Below, one piece after another: positions 36,902 through 51,100 of a stretch of 64,000 bases of DNA. The notes beneath the pieces were generated by a model that saw only the letters and a list, made by a program, of their open reading frames with translations, made no database searches and had not been told where the DNA came from. Within the stretch, counting starts at the first letter, position 1; each line of letters begins with the position of its first letter. The DNA lies in NCBI GenBank assembly GCA_907165135.1, contig OU015569.1, positions 4,278,001-4,342,000 on the forward strand, read 5' to 3'. Source of the DNA: Oikopleura dioica. Its lineage: Eukaryota > Chordata > Appendicularia > Copelata > Oikopleuridae. Both the position numbers and the translations under genes were made by a program.

Positions 36902-37565
36902 GATGGCTAGTTATTGAATGTACATGCGAGCTCATCTTCAGGTTCTAACTGAAGCGAAAAGACCTCATTTTGTGTATGAGTTGTTATTTTTTATTATTAT
37001 TTTCGCCTTCTGTGCCTAGTCAGTTTCTTGTTATCAGTTTCGTTTATTTTTCATGTTTTTGTCTTGTGCCTTAAACCTAATTGATCTCGTATTCCAAAAA
37101 GAGAGCTTTCCAATAGACAGAAACAAGTGTAGGAGTTTCTTATCAATCTTCATGAATGCTGCATTCAGAATGCATGATTTTGTTTATCATGCAAGACATT
37201 ATTGTTTCCCTCCGCGGTGCTTATTTCTTTTGTCACCAAATATTCGGTACTCATGTAAAGACTTATCCATCTGTGTAGCCAACAGATCCGCCGAAACAAT
37301 TCTGATCCTGAAATTGACAAACCAACGCCAAAAAAGTTTGATAGCCAGTAGTCGAATTTTTAGCGTTCGAAATATTTCCAATTTTTTTCAACAAAAAGTG
37401 ACCTTTTCTGAAACCTGTTAATAAAAAGAGAAATCATCGATCAAACCAAAAACGAAATTTGATACGTTTATATAATCGAATCTAAAGATCTTGGTTATTA
37501 TTAATTTCATGTGATTGCTTTATTTCAGGAGGAAACGTAGATCGACATTCTGTCGTCTGCAGCAG
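36902..37565. other. Convergent intergenic region
   Basis: About 660 bases between the 3' ends of CaMKK (+) and the CIA30-domain gene (-). It is AT-rich with both 3' UTRs. ORFs here show no coding character. Confidence 0.4.
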
Positions 37566-38434
37566 TTAATAAGCTTGAATATTTTTTACAGAAAGCAGGA
37601 ATGGAACGTTGAAAACTTTGTCAGAGATGATGAAGCCAAGTTCGTGAACATCATAGAGTTTCTCTGCGAGAGATGGTGCATTAGGAGGAGTCTAAATGAC
37701 ATGAAAATCAATTTATTTTATGCCTCACTTACAAGTCCCATAATGTTGTATCTGAAGTCCGCAAAGTTCATTTCGTACGTCTGCCAGGAAGTCGACGCAC
37801 TAAACTCGATTTCAAAATTAGCGATTCCCCATTCGTTGTCAGTTCTTGGGGTCAAATTCATTCTGAAGTCACGGTTTGTCGCCTTCGCTTCGAATCTGAT
37901 GCCAGTTTTGCCATCAAGCGAGCCGTACTCGATCTCTTTGCGTACAGATGCAAATCCTCCGTTATTTTCAGCCTTTCATAGGTTACTCTACCACATAGAT
38001 TAATAGAATAAGACTATTAGACTATAGTATAAGAATAAGCTATTTAGCTAACAAAAGAACCCAGGCCTTGAGCTCGCCCCAGAAGTGAACAACTTCTCCA
38101 GATGGAATAACGTAGCCGTCTGATACTCCTCCCATAACATTGTCGTTCACGGACCTCCAGACTTCTCCTTCGGAAACACCACCCATCACATTGTCGTTGA
38201 CACTTTGCCATTCAGAGGATGCGATGACTTGTCCCTCGGAAACGCCTCCCATAACATTATCATTTACAGACTGCCATTGACTCTAATTTAAATTGAATAT
38301 TATGCATTTATTACTACGTATACCTGAGAAAGTACTTCTCCCTCCGACACGCCACCCATGACATTGTCATTTACTGGTCGCCATGGACTCGCATAAACGA
38401 CCATAGTATTGAAAAAGACATTCGAAAGTTTCAT
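37566..38434 (-). CDS. CIA30 (NDUFAF1-like) domain protein with tandem VNDNVMGG repeats
   Basis: The C-terminal part has the hallmarks of the CIA30 domain: GGVSDGYV, ENNGGFASVRKE, GIRFEAKATNRDFRMNL, WQTYEMNFADFRYN and a final GFIISDK. In vertebrates NDUFAF1 is a mitochondrial complex I assembly factor, but secreted and cytosolic relatives exist, so the role here is open. Start MKLSNVFFNTMVVYASPWRP at 38434. The N-terminal half is unusual: the motif W-x-SVNDNVMGGVSEG occurs four times in a row (38120-38390), whereas the domain normally has it once. The intron after the last GELK is GC-AG with AAGGC at both ends. The product is about 220 residues. Confidence 0.8.
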
Positions 38435-38708
38435 ATTTTTCTCTTTTGGTTAGAAACTAAAATGGGTTTGGCTCCTTTATATAGCTCCAGGCAGGTAGAT
38501 TTTTCGAATAGGTTGAAAATTTCAAGGAATTGTTACGTAATGAGCGCATAATTTCTTGAGCTGCACCCACACCACCACGCCACCACCCACTTCTTCTTCT
38601 GAACTATTTAAACCTCTCCCAAGTAGGCATCAAAATTGGTCAGAATGCGAACAAAGATGAAACAACTGAGCGTTTGAGGGGCAAAGAATGCCAAATATAT
38701 TACAACTT

Positions 38709-39160
38709 CTAACAGAATTTTGCTGCTTTCAAGAATGATTTCACAATCTTTTTGTCAAGTAGAACGTCCACTGGAATCGTTTGCAGGGAGCAGGACATCA
38801 TGAATTTGGATTTCTTTGTTATTTTCATGGAGAAGAAACCCGGTGGAAGAGTTGTGGTTGGGTTTCCTTTGAAATCGAAATTAGCGAGTGCTCGGTTTTG
38901 CGAGAATAAGTCAGATGGGAACTCAGTAAACTGGTTGTTTGCAAGGTTTAGATTCGTAAGAGCTCGTAAGTGAGACAAGAGCTCACGAAGCTCCTCCCCG
39001 TCGGAAAGATTGTTATTCGCCAAGCTCAAAGAGGCGATCTGTTCTTTTCGAATAGTCGAGACTTCGTCGCCGTTAGTTCTCAGCCGGATGAAATTGCCAA
39101 CGTGCAAGTCTTGAATGATTGACTTGAGGCCCGAAAGTTCGAGATTAGCGCAGCTAACGA
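38709..39160 (-). other. Leucine-rich-repeat C-terminal block of the PKHD1L1-like gene
   Basis: Exon starting after CTTCTAG encodes GEFVSCANLELSGLKSII, then IASLSLANNNLSDGEELREL, LRALTNLNLANNQFTEFPSD and NFDFKGNPTTTLPPGFF, that is three to four LRRs, and ends KSFLKAAKFC. It is in phase with the upstream exon (KKKKGG). It could instead be a separate small gene with its own start near 39269. No signal peptide or membrane helix is visible. Confidence 0.6.
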
Positions 39161-42100
39161 ACTCGCCTAGAAGAAGAAAATTAGTTCCGTGGAGTACTCT
39201 ATCGAAATACCTCCGCCTTTCTTCTTCTTTCGCAAAAAGTCTGATGCCCGAGCCATTCCCTTGGTGCAATGAACAGCATTTGAAGTTTCGTCTTTGATGT
39301 CAATAATGCCACTTCGCTTGATCATACTTAGCGTTCCCATTCCCTAGAAATGCGCTTTTAGCATTTGAAAACCTCTAATTTTACTTACGCAAATTTGCAT
39401 GCCGCTGCCATCCAAAAAGAATTCGAGAGCAATTTCGCCGCTGCCAGTATAGGCACCAGAAACTCCTAAGTCGGTGAATTTAGCAAGACCATCTTGATCA
39501 ACGGTCACTGTAGTTTGGCCTGTTAAAACAACGCCATGGACTGAGTTAATAACATCTTTCTCACTTCTGTTCTTTTTGGCGGTCTAAATAGATGGTCACT
39601 ATCAAAAATAAGGATTAATTTCAGAAGATGACGTGAAACTAACATTTATGATGCAAGGTTAGTAATCATTAGTGAATCTGCACATAGATAAAATAATTTC
39701 ATGTTAGGTTTTCTAACAAGAAACATCGCAGTATTCTCAGTATCGGTATTCCGAATTCCGCATTTTTTAATTCACAAACCAAATGTTAGTCGGTTGTCCG
39801 AACTCTAACAAAAAATACCTTCGACGTGCTACATTGGCCTGTGGCATCTTGTGACTCTAGCCCCAATGCTCTGAGCATTTTACAAAAAGGCGAGTCTACA
39901 AGTTTTCTCTAAATAAGCTGTTTAAAAATTGTCTTGTACGAACCTTTCGGAATTGTTTCCTAGAAATTTCTTGAACCTGGGTATCTGCGGATACAAGCTT
40001 GACACTGATTGATAATCCGTTAACAACCACTCGCGCTCCATTTTCGTCAAGAACTTGGAGCCAAGGTTGTGTTGCGAATGTTTCGCCAATCTTCAGTTCA
40101 AGCTCGGGCTGTCGGAAAATTGACAGATCTGTTGGCATCGAAACGGTCTTTGACGACATTCCATCAAAAGGATTGAAGACATCTTCAGATCTCATGTCAT
40201 CGTGTACGACATGTTCCTCTTGATCAACACCGTTGACAGAGATTTGAACAACCTCCAAGTTCAGTTTTTCCTTCATCTCAGATTTTATTGTGCACACCGT
40301 CTTTGCTTCAATTATCTTAAATAATTGATAATTGAATGAAAATTTAAAAGACTACCTTTCGCTGGAGATCATTAAGACTTTCCATATCAAGGTCATCATT
40401 GAATCCCATTGATCGTGCAGTTGGTCCTCCCATAGACGCCATGGATCCAACTTCGAATGTTAACTTCGCAGCATTGGAGCCAATGCTTCTTCTACGGCGA
40501 GTAGATGACTGACCGATATTGACCACTTTGACGTTCTTGTCTGAAACTCCAAGAATAGACGCAAGAATAGGACCCAGTGATTTCTGCGAATAAAGTTCTT
40601 CCGGCGTCATTTCCATGACTGTGTCCATATTGATGATCAGTGTTTGAGAAGTTTTCAAAACGAGATCTGAAATAAAGATGAGCCTTTTAAACTGAAAAGT
40701 AACTTTACCTTCGTTGCCCCGAATGGCCAAATGAAGAGTCATAGCATTTCTGTCGAAGTAGTTCGCTCCGTGTTGAAGTAAAACACCGTCGTCAATGTTA
40801 GGAATGAATCTTGGATCGGGGAACATGTACGTGAAACTGCCTCCCTTATCTAGCTGCGCATTGGTGGGTCGCACAAGCATACCGCCTCGATAGACTTCTA
40901 TGCGCTGCATTCTGCCAACAAAGAGAGAAATTGTTATGAAATCATCATCATCTGCCATTGGCATAATAATGCGATTAGTAAGAGGCAAAGTTCCTGTGAA
41001 AGCGACTTCGTAATGATGATCAGCAGCGAGAATCGTGTGGTAAAGACTAGGCCTGTCCACTGAAGCGTATCCGTGGTCACCCTTGTAAGATCCAGGACCA
41101 TTGATCAAATCAATGTAGCCAGTATCGGATCTTACTCCTAGTGGGCCAATTCTACGATCAGTAGTGTCTTTGTCAAGAGACTCAAAAACAACGAGCTCGT
41201 GCTTGATTCCAGCGCAAATATCCAAAAGCCACGAATCATCACGAATACAACTTCCATCGCGAATAATACCCTTATTTGGTGCCCACAAAGTAACATCTTT
41301 TTCGTGCCGTCGTCTTCAGTCAGCATGGAGAATGGAATTCGATAGTCGCCCAGACCTCTTCTGGGATCTCCATTCCACTCAAAGTCGGACTGAGCAACCA
41401 TTGTTACTGGGAAACCACGGCCACTTGTGCTTCCGTCGTCATAGATCAGTACTTTTTTGCCTCCATCACAGTCCATGTCTCCGCATTGCATTTTTTCCTC
41501 GCTCATAATCGAAAGAATATTCGGGCGGTGGATGAAAAAACGATTTGTATCTGTGACTTCGATCATAGCATTTCGCTCCATAACGATCGGATGCATGTAC
41601 TCAGCCATATCCGGGTTGGTTCGAACTGCAATGTTACTGACGCCGCATCTGCTACCAAAAGAGGCAAAAACATTGTCATTAACACACGAGCTTCCGACAA
41701 TTTGAGGATGGTTCTGAACAAAGTTCCAAGTTTCAAGTGGCGCTCTGGTCTTCGATCCAATAATATTAGTTATCATGAATCCAGTAAAGCCTCCATTATG
41801 ACGAGGCGCTCTTAGGAGAGAAGTTTTGTCGAAATATGGAATGACACCAGGAGTCAATTGTGCCATATTTGATGAGCAGTCAAAGCTGTCCGACATTCCT
41901 CCGATGAGCGAATTTCGGATTTTGGCAGACTTATAAATCAATTCATGTTCTGTTGGTTCTGGATCAATAATGATTGGCAAGATACCGATAGGATTATCAA
42001 ATGTAATAACGCCCTCGATAATTAAACTTGATGGTGACTGGAGATAGAAGCCGTAGTCATAATTGCGGTACGAAGCTATGTTTGTCACAAGTGAACAATC

Positions 42101-45100
42101 TTCGCGGGACAAAAGCCAAATAACGACTCCGTTGTGGGTACCATGAGCGTGATTCAATCTCGACTGATCAATAGTAACATTTCTATTGGGGCAACCAACC
42201 GATTGCTCGCCGGCGGGACAGGCATCACCTCGAAGACGAATACCAAAGCCCTCCACGCCAGCAACACGGTTAGACTCAAAAACGATAGTACTCAAAGCGT
42301 CGTCAAGTCTAATACCGGAAGCGTAGGCTCCCTCAAAGCGAGTCCCATCAAGATCAGCACCACCTTCAGTAGCCAAAAGTCCATTTAACGTGTTTATGAC
42401 CATATTTCCTCTGAGAATGTTGCCTTGGCCGGCACCAGCAACTCGAATAGCGTCGTTAATAGTTCGATGTAAGATGTTGTTTTCCACAAGCACATTGAAG
42501 CTGTTAATAATACCAATAGCTGTGACAAAACTATCGCGGAAAGCACAGTTGGAAACTCTTGAAACCTCGGTTGTTCCATAAAAAGCAACGGCGTACCTCG
42601 GATCAGGTGTATCGGTATATCCGAACTGACCAAAATTCACAAACTCAATATTTGATAAAATGGCTTTTGTTCGTCCAGCGTTGTTTTCATTTTTGTTGAC
42701 AAGAAGACGAGCGCCGAATTTCTCTTGATTATTTTCAGCAATGAATTTGATATTTCTATTGAGCAGACCGACTTCAGCGGAGACGGTAAAATCGATCCCA
42801 TCATATTGAGAAGCGGAAGCATCATGGAAATGAGCAAGTGGCGATGCCAACTCAATTTTGTTTCCGTGAACTGACTGAATAACGCACTCTTCTGATTCAC
42901 TTCCATCGAAGCTCGTGGAGGCAATGACAATTTCATCGCCTTCACTCCAAGTTACAGAACGATCAACAACGATGGAAGTCATTCCAGCAGAGGCGGGTTC
43001 AAGAAGTTGAGCCTGTGCCATAGCTTGACAACCGTATATTTCCGCGATTCCATAAACAACAAATGCCTTCTTTCCAACAGCTGGGATTTTGTTCTTGATG
43101 AAAACTTCGTTGTTGACATTACTCCTAATATTGAACTCGATCGAGTGCCCACAAGGGAACGGCGACTGCTCAGTACCAATTATGAGTTTGCCGTTTACAA
43201 CTACATTGTCGACATTGATTGTATAGTCAAGATCTGGCATGAACTCTAATGTTCCATCAATTATCAGATCCTCAGCGAAAATCGTTGCATTATCAAGAAA
43301 GACATGTCGATCCACCGGAATATGAATATTCCCGCCGTCAGCAGTTGGACTTCGCCAGCAATCTGGGTCGCTGAAGACACACGTCTGTTGGTTCATGAAC
43401 ATTTCCTGTTTTGATAGGATAACTTCCTCGGCAGAGTCGTCTTGCTTGTTCTTGACCTCAAACTCAACATGAACTGTTCGCCCGACAAGTTCTGTTGGAG
43501 CAATAGATCCAGAACGCTGCTGGCCACGTCCAGAAATAACAAAAGCCACTTCGCCGGTTGCTGTGTCAACACTAGTATCAAGATTGTCCGATTCTTCTGA
43601 GAGTACATCGGCAAAGTTTGTCGCCATTCTCTCGGAAACTTGAAGATGTTCAATCTTGTCCGTAAAAGCACGTTTCATGATGACATGATCGTCTTCTTGA
43701 AAGTAATAGAAATCGGCGACGAAAGAAAGGTTTGAAAGCGCGTTAAATCCCTCGAAAACATATTCATGGTCTTCTCCCTCAAGAACCATTCCAGTGTAGC
43801 CTCTTGGGTGAACGATGCGTAGGCTTCTCCAGGGAGTCAGCGAACTACCATATTTATTTCGAACGATAAAATTGGCCCCGTTGAGGAATTGTGGTGCAAG
43901 TTCGTTCATACCAAATTTCTTCAATTTAACACTGGCATCACAAATGGTGGCATTTACTTCTCCAAAATTGAATTCGTTTAAGCCAGAGGAGTCACATTTA
44001 TCCGGAGGGAGAATTCCAGACTCTGTAAGCAAATGAACTTCTTCGTTGCGACCAGTAAGTGTACCGTCTAAGTCGTGGAAATCGTATTCATGCTCCCAAG
44101 CAAAAGTGACCTTTCTTGGCGAGTTGTGCCACTCGATATTGCTGAACTGCGCTTGATTTGCACAGTCAGTTCTATACGCTCGGTAGCATGGATTGATTGC
44201 AATACATGTTTCATTGAAGTTAAAGAATTTGAGGCCGTCAACGGTAAATGCGCCGAGTTTCCATGGAGTCTCTAGACCCGCTTTTTGCTTATAGCATTCT
44301 TTTGTCATAATGTTTGATTTTCCAATAATAACGGAATCCTTAATCAATAGACCTTCATCTCCAAAGACATCTAATTTTGTTTCCATAAACGACAGATCGG
44401 CGAGTTTGTTATCTGCAGCAATGAAGTCAATGAATTGAGTGGCAGTGACGAAAACACCTTCAGCGCCACGTTTATTACCCCAAGCTGTGAATCTTCTGAA
44501 CTTAGCCGGTTCGAAGAACATTTTGGGATCCAAGGAACAGTCTCCGCCTGGCACAGGAGTGAAAATTGGATAGAGCCAAAGTCCAAATAACCCGTTCGAA
44601 TGCGCTACATTGTCATCGAATCGACCTAGAGGCACTTTTTGTGGACAGTAAGTTCTTGTGAAGCTCGGTCCAGTTGGCCTCTTTGGTGGGTTCATCCAGA
44701 AACCATTGTGACTTCCACCAACAGCATGATTGCCGACCCATTCATTATTCGGATTGGTCATCCAAAAGCCAGATGCCCAAATGTCGGTCGAGAGAAGTGA
44801 TGTTGACGTTCGAATACCAATCGCCAAATTGTTGTAAATTCTGTTTTCTGTTTCAATACCGTCCTCGATGAAGAAACCATGTCCCTTGACATGGAAAGCA
44901 GTGTTGCGTTGAGCAAGAAGACGATGTACTCCGTGGAATGTAAGCGCTCGATTAAATGTGTGATGAATGGCACAGTCCTTGACGAAGGATTGTTGCTGAT
45001 CGCCGACAAGATGGAAGTGCACCGGGTATCTTCCGAGTTCAAAAGCTTGGCCGGCGTTAAAAACCTCGACATTTGACATGCGAACTTGTTTAGTTCCTGG

Positions 45101-48100
45101 ACCAAAATGAAGTGTGGATCCAAACTCGTCTGAACCTACTTCTTCTCCAAAGCGGCCTTGGAAACAGGTCTGAATTTCGAACATATTATCTTCGGCTTCG
45201 ATCTCGCATGATTGAATTTCTTGGGCCCATGAGGTGTCCATATTTCCAGAAATGCGGACATTTCTCGTCAAAAGACCTACTTCAGCTCTCATGTCAAGAG
45301 TCTTGCCGCCCCATTCTGAAATTTCACCCAAATGTCTGTGCGCAACTTCTCGGTCCAATTTGATCATGTTCGACCTTTCATCAATTTTCACGATAGAGAA
45401 CATTTCATTCTCATCAACAGTGTCGATTCCACCAGTAGAAGCAATAACTATCTCCCCACCGATTGGCCAATCACTGATATCGTCTTTAAGTTTTATCCAG
45501 GTAGTTCCGGGGACAATAGTCTCAACCAGCTGAGTCCAAGGGTTGGCAATAGGTCGTCCGTGCATCTCCAAGGATCCATCGTGAATAGCCATAAATTTTG
45601 CTCCGTAGAGTGGAAGCCGTGCACTACGGCGATGGCCATATAGCTCGATATGAGCTTCTTTCATAAAAGGAGAGTTTTCGCTTCCTATTTGGACATGACC
45701 GCCGTTCGTAACAAGAATGTAATGAGCGCGGAGAGTAAGATCTTTCTCGCGATCAAAGTGGAGGGTTCCTCCATTGACTATCAAAACCAGAAGTAATGGA
45801 GTAGATGTGTCTAGCAAAAGATCAGAGCCATCCATGATTTCAACGATTTCACCATCTTGTGGCATGCATTCGGTTAAATCTTGATCTTCTTGGCATCCCC
45901 AGCTAGCTGGATTAGACCATTCATTGACATACCAGTATTGGACCAAATCATTTTGTTTGCCGAGAGCAGCAACATTAACTGTAACAGGGAGAACTTCCGA
46001 CTTAGATGCAGCAGATGTGACGCAAACAATTTGATCAGAGTTTACTGAGGCGATTTCGCACTCATACTCACCGAAGTGCACAGTGACTGGCTCTTCGAAA
46101 TTATTACCGTGAATAGTAACTTCTGTTCCACCAGTGGTTTGACCTCTACTTGGTGTTATTTCGAAAACGTTTGGAGTTCTGTCGTTTCGATATTTATATT
46201 TTGTACGAGTACTGTCTTCTAAGAACCCGTTTCGAACAATCACTGTGCACGAATCCGAGCTTGACATAGCAGGTGTTTCGCAAACATACAGTTGACTCTC
46301 ACCAGATTCTAGGCTGATAAACTCGCAAGGATTTCCACACAAGTCAATTTCGGATGATTCCGTAAGTCCTGTCCCAGAAATAGTCAATCGCTGCCCTCCA
46401 CCAATACTTCCAGAAATAGGAGCGAAGTTAGATACATCGAGGTTAAAGTTAACAACAACAGTAGTTTTACCATGGCCAAACAAGTCATCGAAAATTTCAA
46501 CGATATGATCCCCAGCAGCAGCAAATGGAGCACGACACTTTACAACAGTTTTGTCGCATTCCACAATTTCGCAATCACTACCACCGAGCATTATCTGCGG
46601 ATTCTTGTTCGTACATCTGAAATTGCTTCCAGTGATCTGAAGAAGATCTCCACCCGAGATGCTTTTGTTTGGTGAGCAACTTGTGACAACAGGGGAGAGT
46701 GACCGGCGGTAGGTGTACTGAATAGGAGGCCAGTTTACGATGCCGTCTTCGGCAACCATGGTAAGACGAATTGATGCAACATTGAGATCGGCATCATCCG
46801 AATTCTTTAGTTTCGGAATTGTGAGAACCAGTTCGTCTGAAGTAGATGAAATAATCTGAGTCGTTTCACGAATGATTCCAACATTGTCCCAGCTAACACG
46901 CATTGTTGATTTTTCGCCGAAACCGAGACCTCGAATCGTAACCGTATTGCCACCATAAACCGAACCACTTGAAGGAGAAATCTCTTTAATTTCTGGATTG
47001 AGGGTAACCAAACTATTCGAGCGATCTGTACTTCCGGCAAGACCATAAACAGACGAAAGAAGATTCGGAAAGTACTCACCGGCGGGTACTCTTGTTGCTT
47101 CACAAACAACTTTTACAGATGAGACTTCGACGTTATCGCATGCAAAATCACCGATTCCAATAATCACTGCGCCGTCGAAACCTTTTCCAAAGATTGTGAT
47201 TTCGTTACCATCTCGAGTTACACTGTCAATCATCGGAGTTCTTTGCTCATCATAGTGATAGACGAGGTCTTCTACTGTCGCAATAGGATCTCCCTTGTAC
47301 GTCACAGTAACAAGTGTTCTTCCATCAATCTCGTCTCCACTTGGAAATGGAACAATCACCATAATTCCCCCGTAAAGAACGGATAGAATTCTAGCCTCTG
47401 TGTTTCCAAACAAAACTCTTAGATCTTCAGTGTCAGCTGCAAAATCAAGTGCTTCTCCTCTTACTTCAATCACTTGGCCACCAAACATTGATCCCGATCG
47501 TGGTTTCAAACTCTTAGCAGTAGGAACAACTGTAATACACTGATCCACACTTGATCGAATGATTACTCCTCCAACGCGCGAAATATCAATGTTCAATCCA
47601 CAAAGATCACCAGGGGGCATAGAAAATTCGTGTTCGAGCTGGCATGTGATTACAGACGATTTTTTCGAGCTTCTTGAGAGTGTTTCGAGTTCAAAATCAT
47701 CCATGTCAGGGTCGTTTTGGTTAATATCCAAGTTGCAGTTGTATCCACCAATGCTGATCGTCATGCAGTTTATGTGTTCGATCAAACCTGACGCTTCTAT
47801 CTTTACAATACCGCCCGGTCGAAGGACTTTTGGGCTCATTGACTCGACAACTGGAGTTTGGTCAAAACTGAAGCTGTGACTGACGATGTCTTTGCTGAAT
47901 GTCGACACTGTCAAAACATCGCTCGATAATTCATTGCAGCTATCTTTGGAAGTGGAGAACACAAGGTCGATAAGCTTGTGTTCAGCAATTTGGTCCCCAA
48001 TAAAAACTGTCACTTCGGACTCCTCATTAGATGACTGCTCTTCAACGATGATAGTGCCGGTCAATGCGAGACTTTCTGAGCTTTCGATAAAACCTGAAGA

Positions 48101-51100
48101 GTAAAAGTACGTTCCCGGAGTGAGAAAATCGAAACTCCACTCGCCAGACTCGCCAACGAATTTTGGCGATTGGAAACCAACTCCGTTGTATTCGACTCTG
48201 CCTTCTGATGCAGTCTGTTGAATTCGGAACTTTGGAGTCTCATTTCCAGTTAGTTTTAAGTTCCATCGCCATGTAACTCGCTCGCCAAGCGCAATCACAA
48301 GAGATCGTGGAGTCCATGAAGCCATTGGCATTCCAGCAATAGTGGCCACGCCATTTTCAACAATATGTTCTTTGACACCACTTTGTGTCTCACAAAGAAT
48401 AGTATTTGACGAAACGCTCTTGATGGTGCAGTCGGTTTCGCCAATTTTAACTTCTGTTTTGCCTTCCGCAAAACCAAAACCCTTGATTGTAAGAAGAGCT
48501 CCACCAGCAATACTCGATACTTTTGGGAGAACAGAACTGACTTCAAGAACGTAGCTTAGATCTTTTGAGTTCTCGGAGTTTCCGTTTTCGTTAACAATGA
48601 TGACTTCATGTGTGCCTATTTCATTGCTTGGAGCGAGAACAACTATTTCAGAATCATCAAATTCAACGATTTCGGCTTCTCTATCTCCAACGAAAACCTT
48701 TTCGACATTTCCGAATCTCGATCCAACTAAAACCATTCGCTCTCCCCCAGCAACACCAACAGAATCTCGAGAAATGTCAGCAATTGAAGCAGAGATATTC
48801 TCAGCAGATGATACACTCAATTCAGTATCGTCTCCATTAATCTCAATCGCATAAGTTCCGGCATCCAGAGCAGGAGCTCGACATTGGATTTTTGAAAACT
48901 CAACGAGAACATGTTCACAGGGTTGGCCATTTATTCTGACTTCTGTTTCATCATTGAGGCCGGCACCTTCTACTGTCAAGACTCCTCCTCCTCCGACGCC
49001 AATAACTTGAGGAGACACACTGTTTAGTACAGATTTAACAGTAACGAAGAACTCCCCAGCAGAGTACCCGAACTGTTCACTGTATGCTCGGACACGAACT
49101 TTTCCCGAAACTTCAGGGAGATTGAAAATAATCTCTTCGTCAGATACGCTAATAAGTGGCGACGCTGATCCTCCCACGATTATCTGTGTATTCTTGTTGA
49201 AATTTGTTCCCGTTATTTTGTAAGATCCGTCTTCTAATTTATCCAAACTAGCGATAGTCATTGTTTGCTTCTCCAACCAGGCGTAGTCACAATCAATCGA
49301 TGTTCTTGGGAAGCATACGGCAGAAACTCCAGCGACACTAATATCGAATTTTGGCTGTGGCGAAATCTGACGAACGTAATCGCCATTTAGGAATGGTATT
49401 CGTAGACCACCATCGTTAACGGTTATCGACCTTGTTCGAATACTCATACCAGTAACGGCAACATTGTCAAGCTCGATTTGTTCTTTGTCGCCAGATGAGT
49501 TCCAGATAATAACCCAACTATAGCCGTCCATGCATGTTCCAAACTTTTTGACCGTAGCAGCACCAAACTCGTGCCCAAAAACAGCAGTAAGTCGTTGTTT
49601 CAGGTGATTTGCAGTCCACCCAACTCCAGCGGAAAGAATTTTGTTCTTGTACTTGAGATCGAAGTTTCCATCTACTCCAGGACTTACTTTTGATCGTCGG
49701 TCAACTGTTGCAGAGAATCCGGAAAAGGTGTACAGATGTGTCAATGGGTTTTTGATCATTTCGAATTTGACTGGATCAACAAGTTTGATGAGAGGAATAT
49801 CAAGCCCGCAATCGTTGGTCTCAAAGAAGAGGCGAAGTGTTGGACGACCGGATACGTTTGTCCACTCAGCGCGGATTTTCGGAATGTAACCACTTGGACG
49901 TGCGCCGATTTCACTCTGCTCGACATGGAAATGGCCTTCGACCTTACCAATTACAAATTCATCAATGTAAGCGGTCTTCTCATTTTGATTGTTCGCAGTG
50001 AAATCGAGTTGTTTTAAGAGAATAACGGAGTTAGAACCCACTTTCCTCTTCAGGAACTGATCATTGTTGATGAATTCTGTAATAATATTCCAGCATCTGT
50101 ATTTCCACGTGTCTGTATGATCGAGCCCAAAAGAATAGCTTCTTACACCCTTCCAATTGGAAGCTTCCATAGTTAATTGAATTTTATCACCAATGGCTCC
50201 TTTGTACGCAAAGCAAATGTTCGGATTCAGATTCAAGTCAATGGGTGCGACATCAGAGTATCTTCGCGCATCGAAGAACTTAAGACGCTGAGTATTGAGC
50301 GCAACTGCTTTAGAACCACAGTAAGGCTCTGATTCTGACGTATACCAGTTCCATGGATAGACCGAATTTTTTTCGCCGCCATTTCGAAATGCCTCTCGAA
50401 TGTTTCCAGTATCTGCACATTCATTTTTAGAGAGAAGGTTCAGCTCTCGAGAAATTTGCTCCTCGCTACTTGTTGGCGTCAATGTATTTGTTCGACGGCC
50501 ATCTAGCTCGAGTACAAAGCTGATTTCATCAGGAGAAGACTGATCGAAAGAAATATCTTGGACTTCTTGTTGTGCGAAATCTTTGATTTCAATTTCTTGC
50601 GTCTCAAACACATAGTCGAATGTTGACTGTTTGTCGCCTTCAGCAGAGTGGAAAAGCGCGCCAATGTTGACGAAACCAGAGCTCCATTTGGTATGAATGG
50701 CTTCAGCTCGTAAATAAATGGGCTCTCCTTCTTCTAAGAAAATTTTCGACATTATTCCCTGTTTGAATGAGCCATGGAAGTCCCTTGGACTTTGTGAGTT
50801 CTTAATGAGCGAAACGAGATCAGCATTGGAGCTACACGCGTTTGAAGAAACAAATAGTCTTCCTTCATCGCTAGCAGCCACTTGGAAGGAGTAGAAACCA
50901 CTTTCCTTAGGTACAAAGACGCCTTCCAAATGAACCGTAAACTCTTGTGCGTCTTGTTCATACATTGAAGAGTCAACGTCAACAAAACTCGGCGTTCTTA
51001 TGAGATGGTCCCAGACATCAGATTGCGCGATGTCCCAGACTTTAGCTACAAACCCTTTCTGTCCTGGATAACCGCACTCATCGTGAACTGGTGCTTTTGG

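Noticed and set aside
41164-50017. Many plus-strand ORFs opposite the PKHD1L1-like gene
   Set aside because: They are antisense shadows of a long, clearly conserved minus-strand frame.
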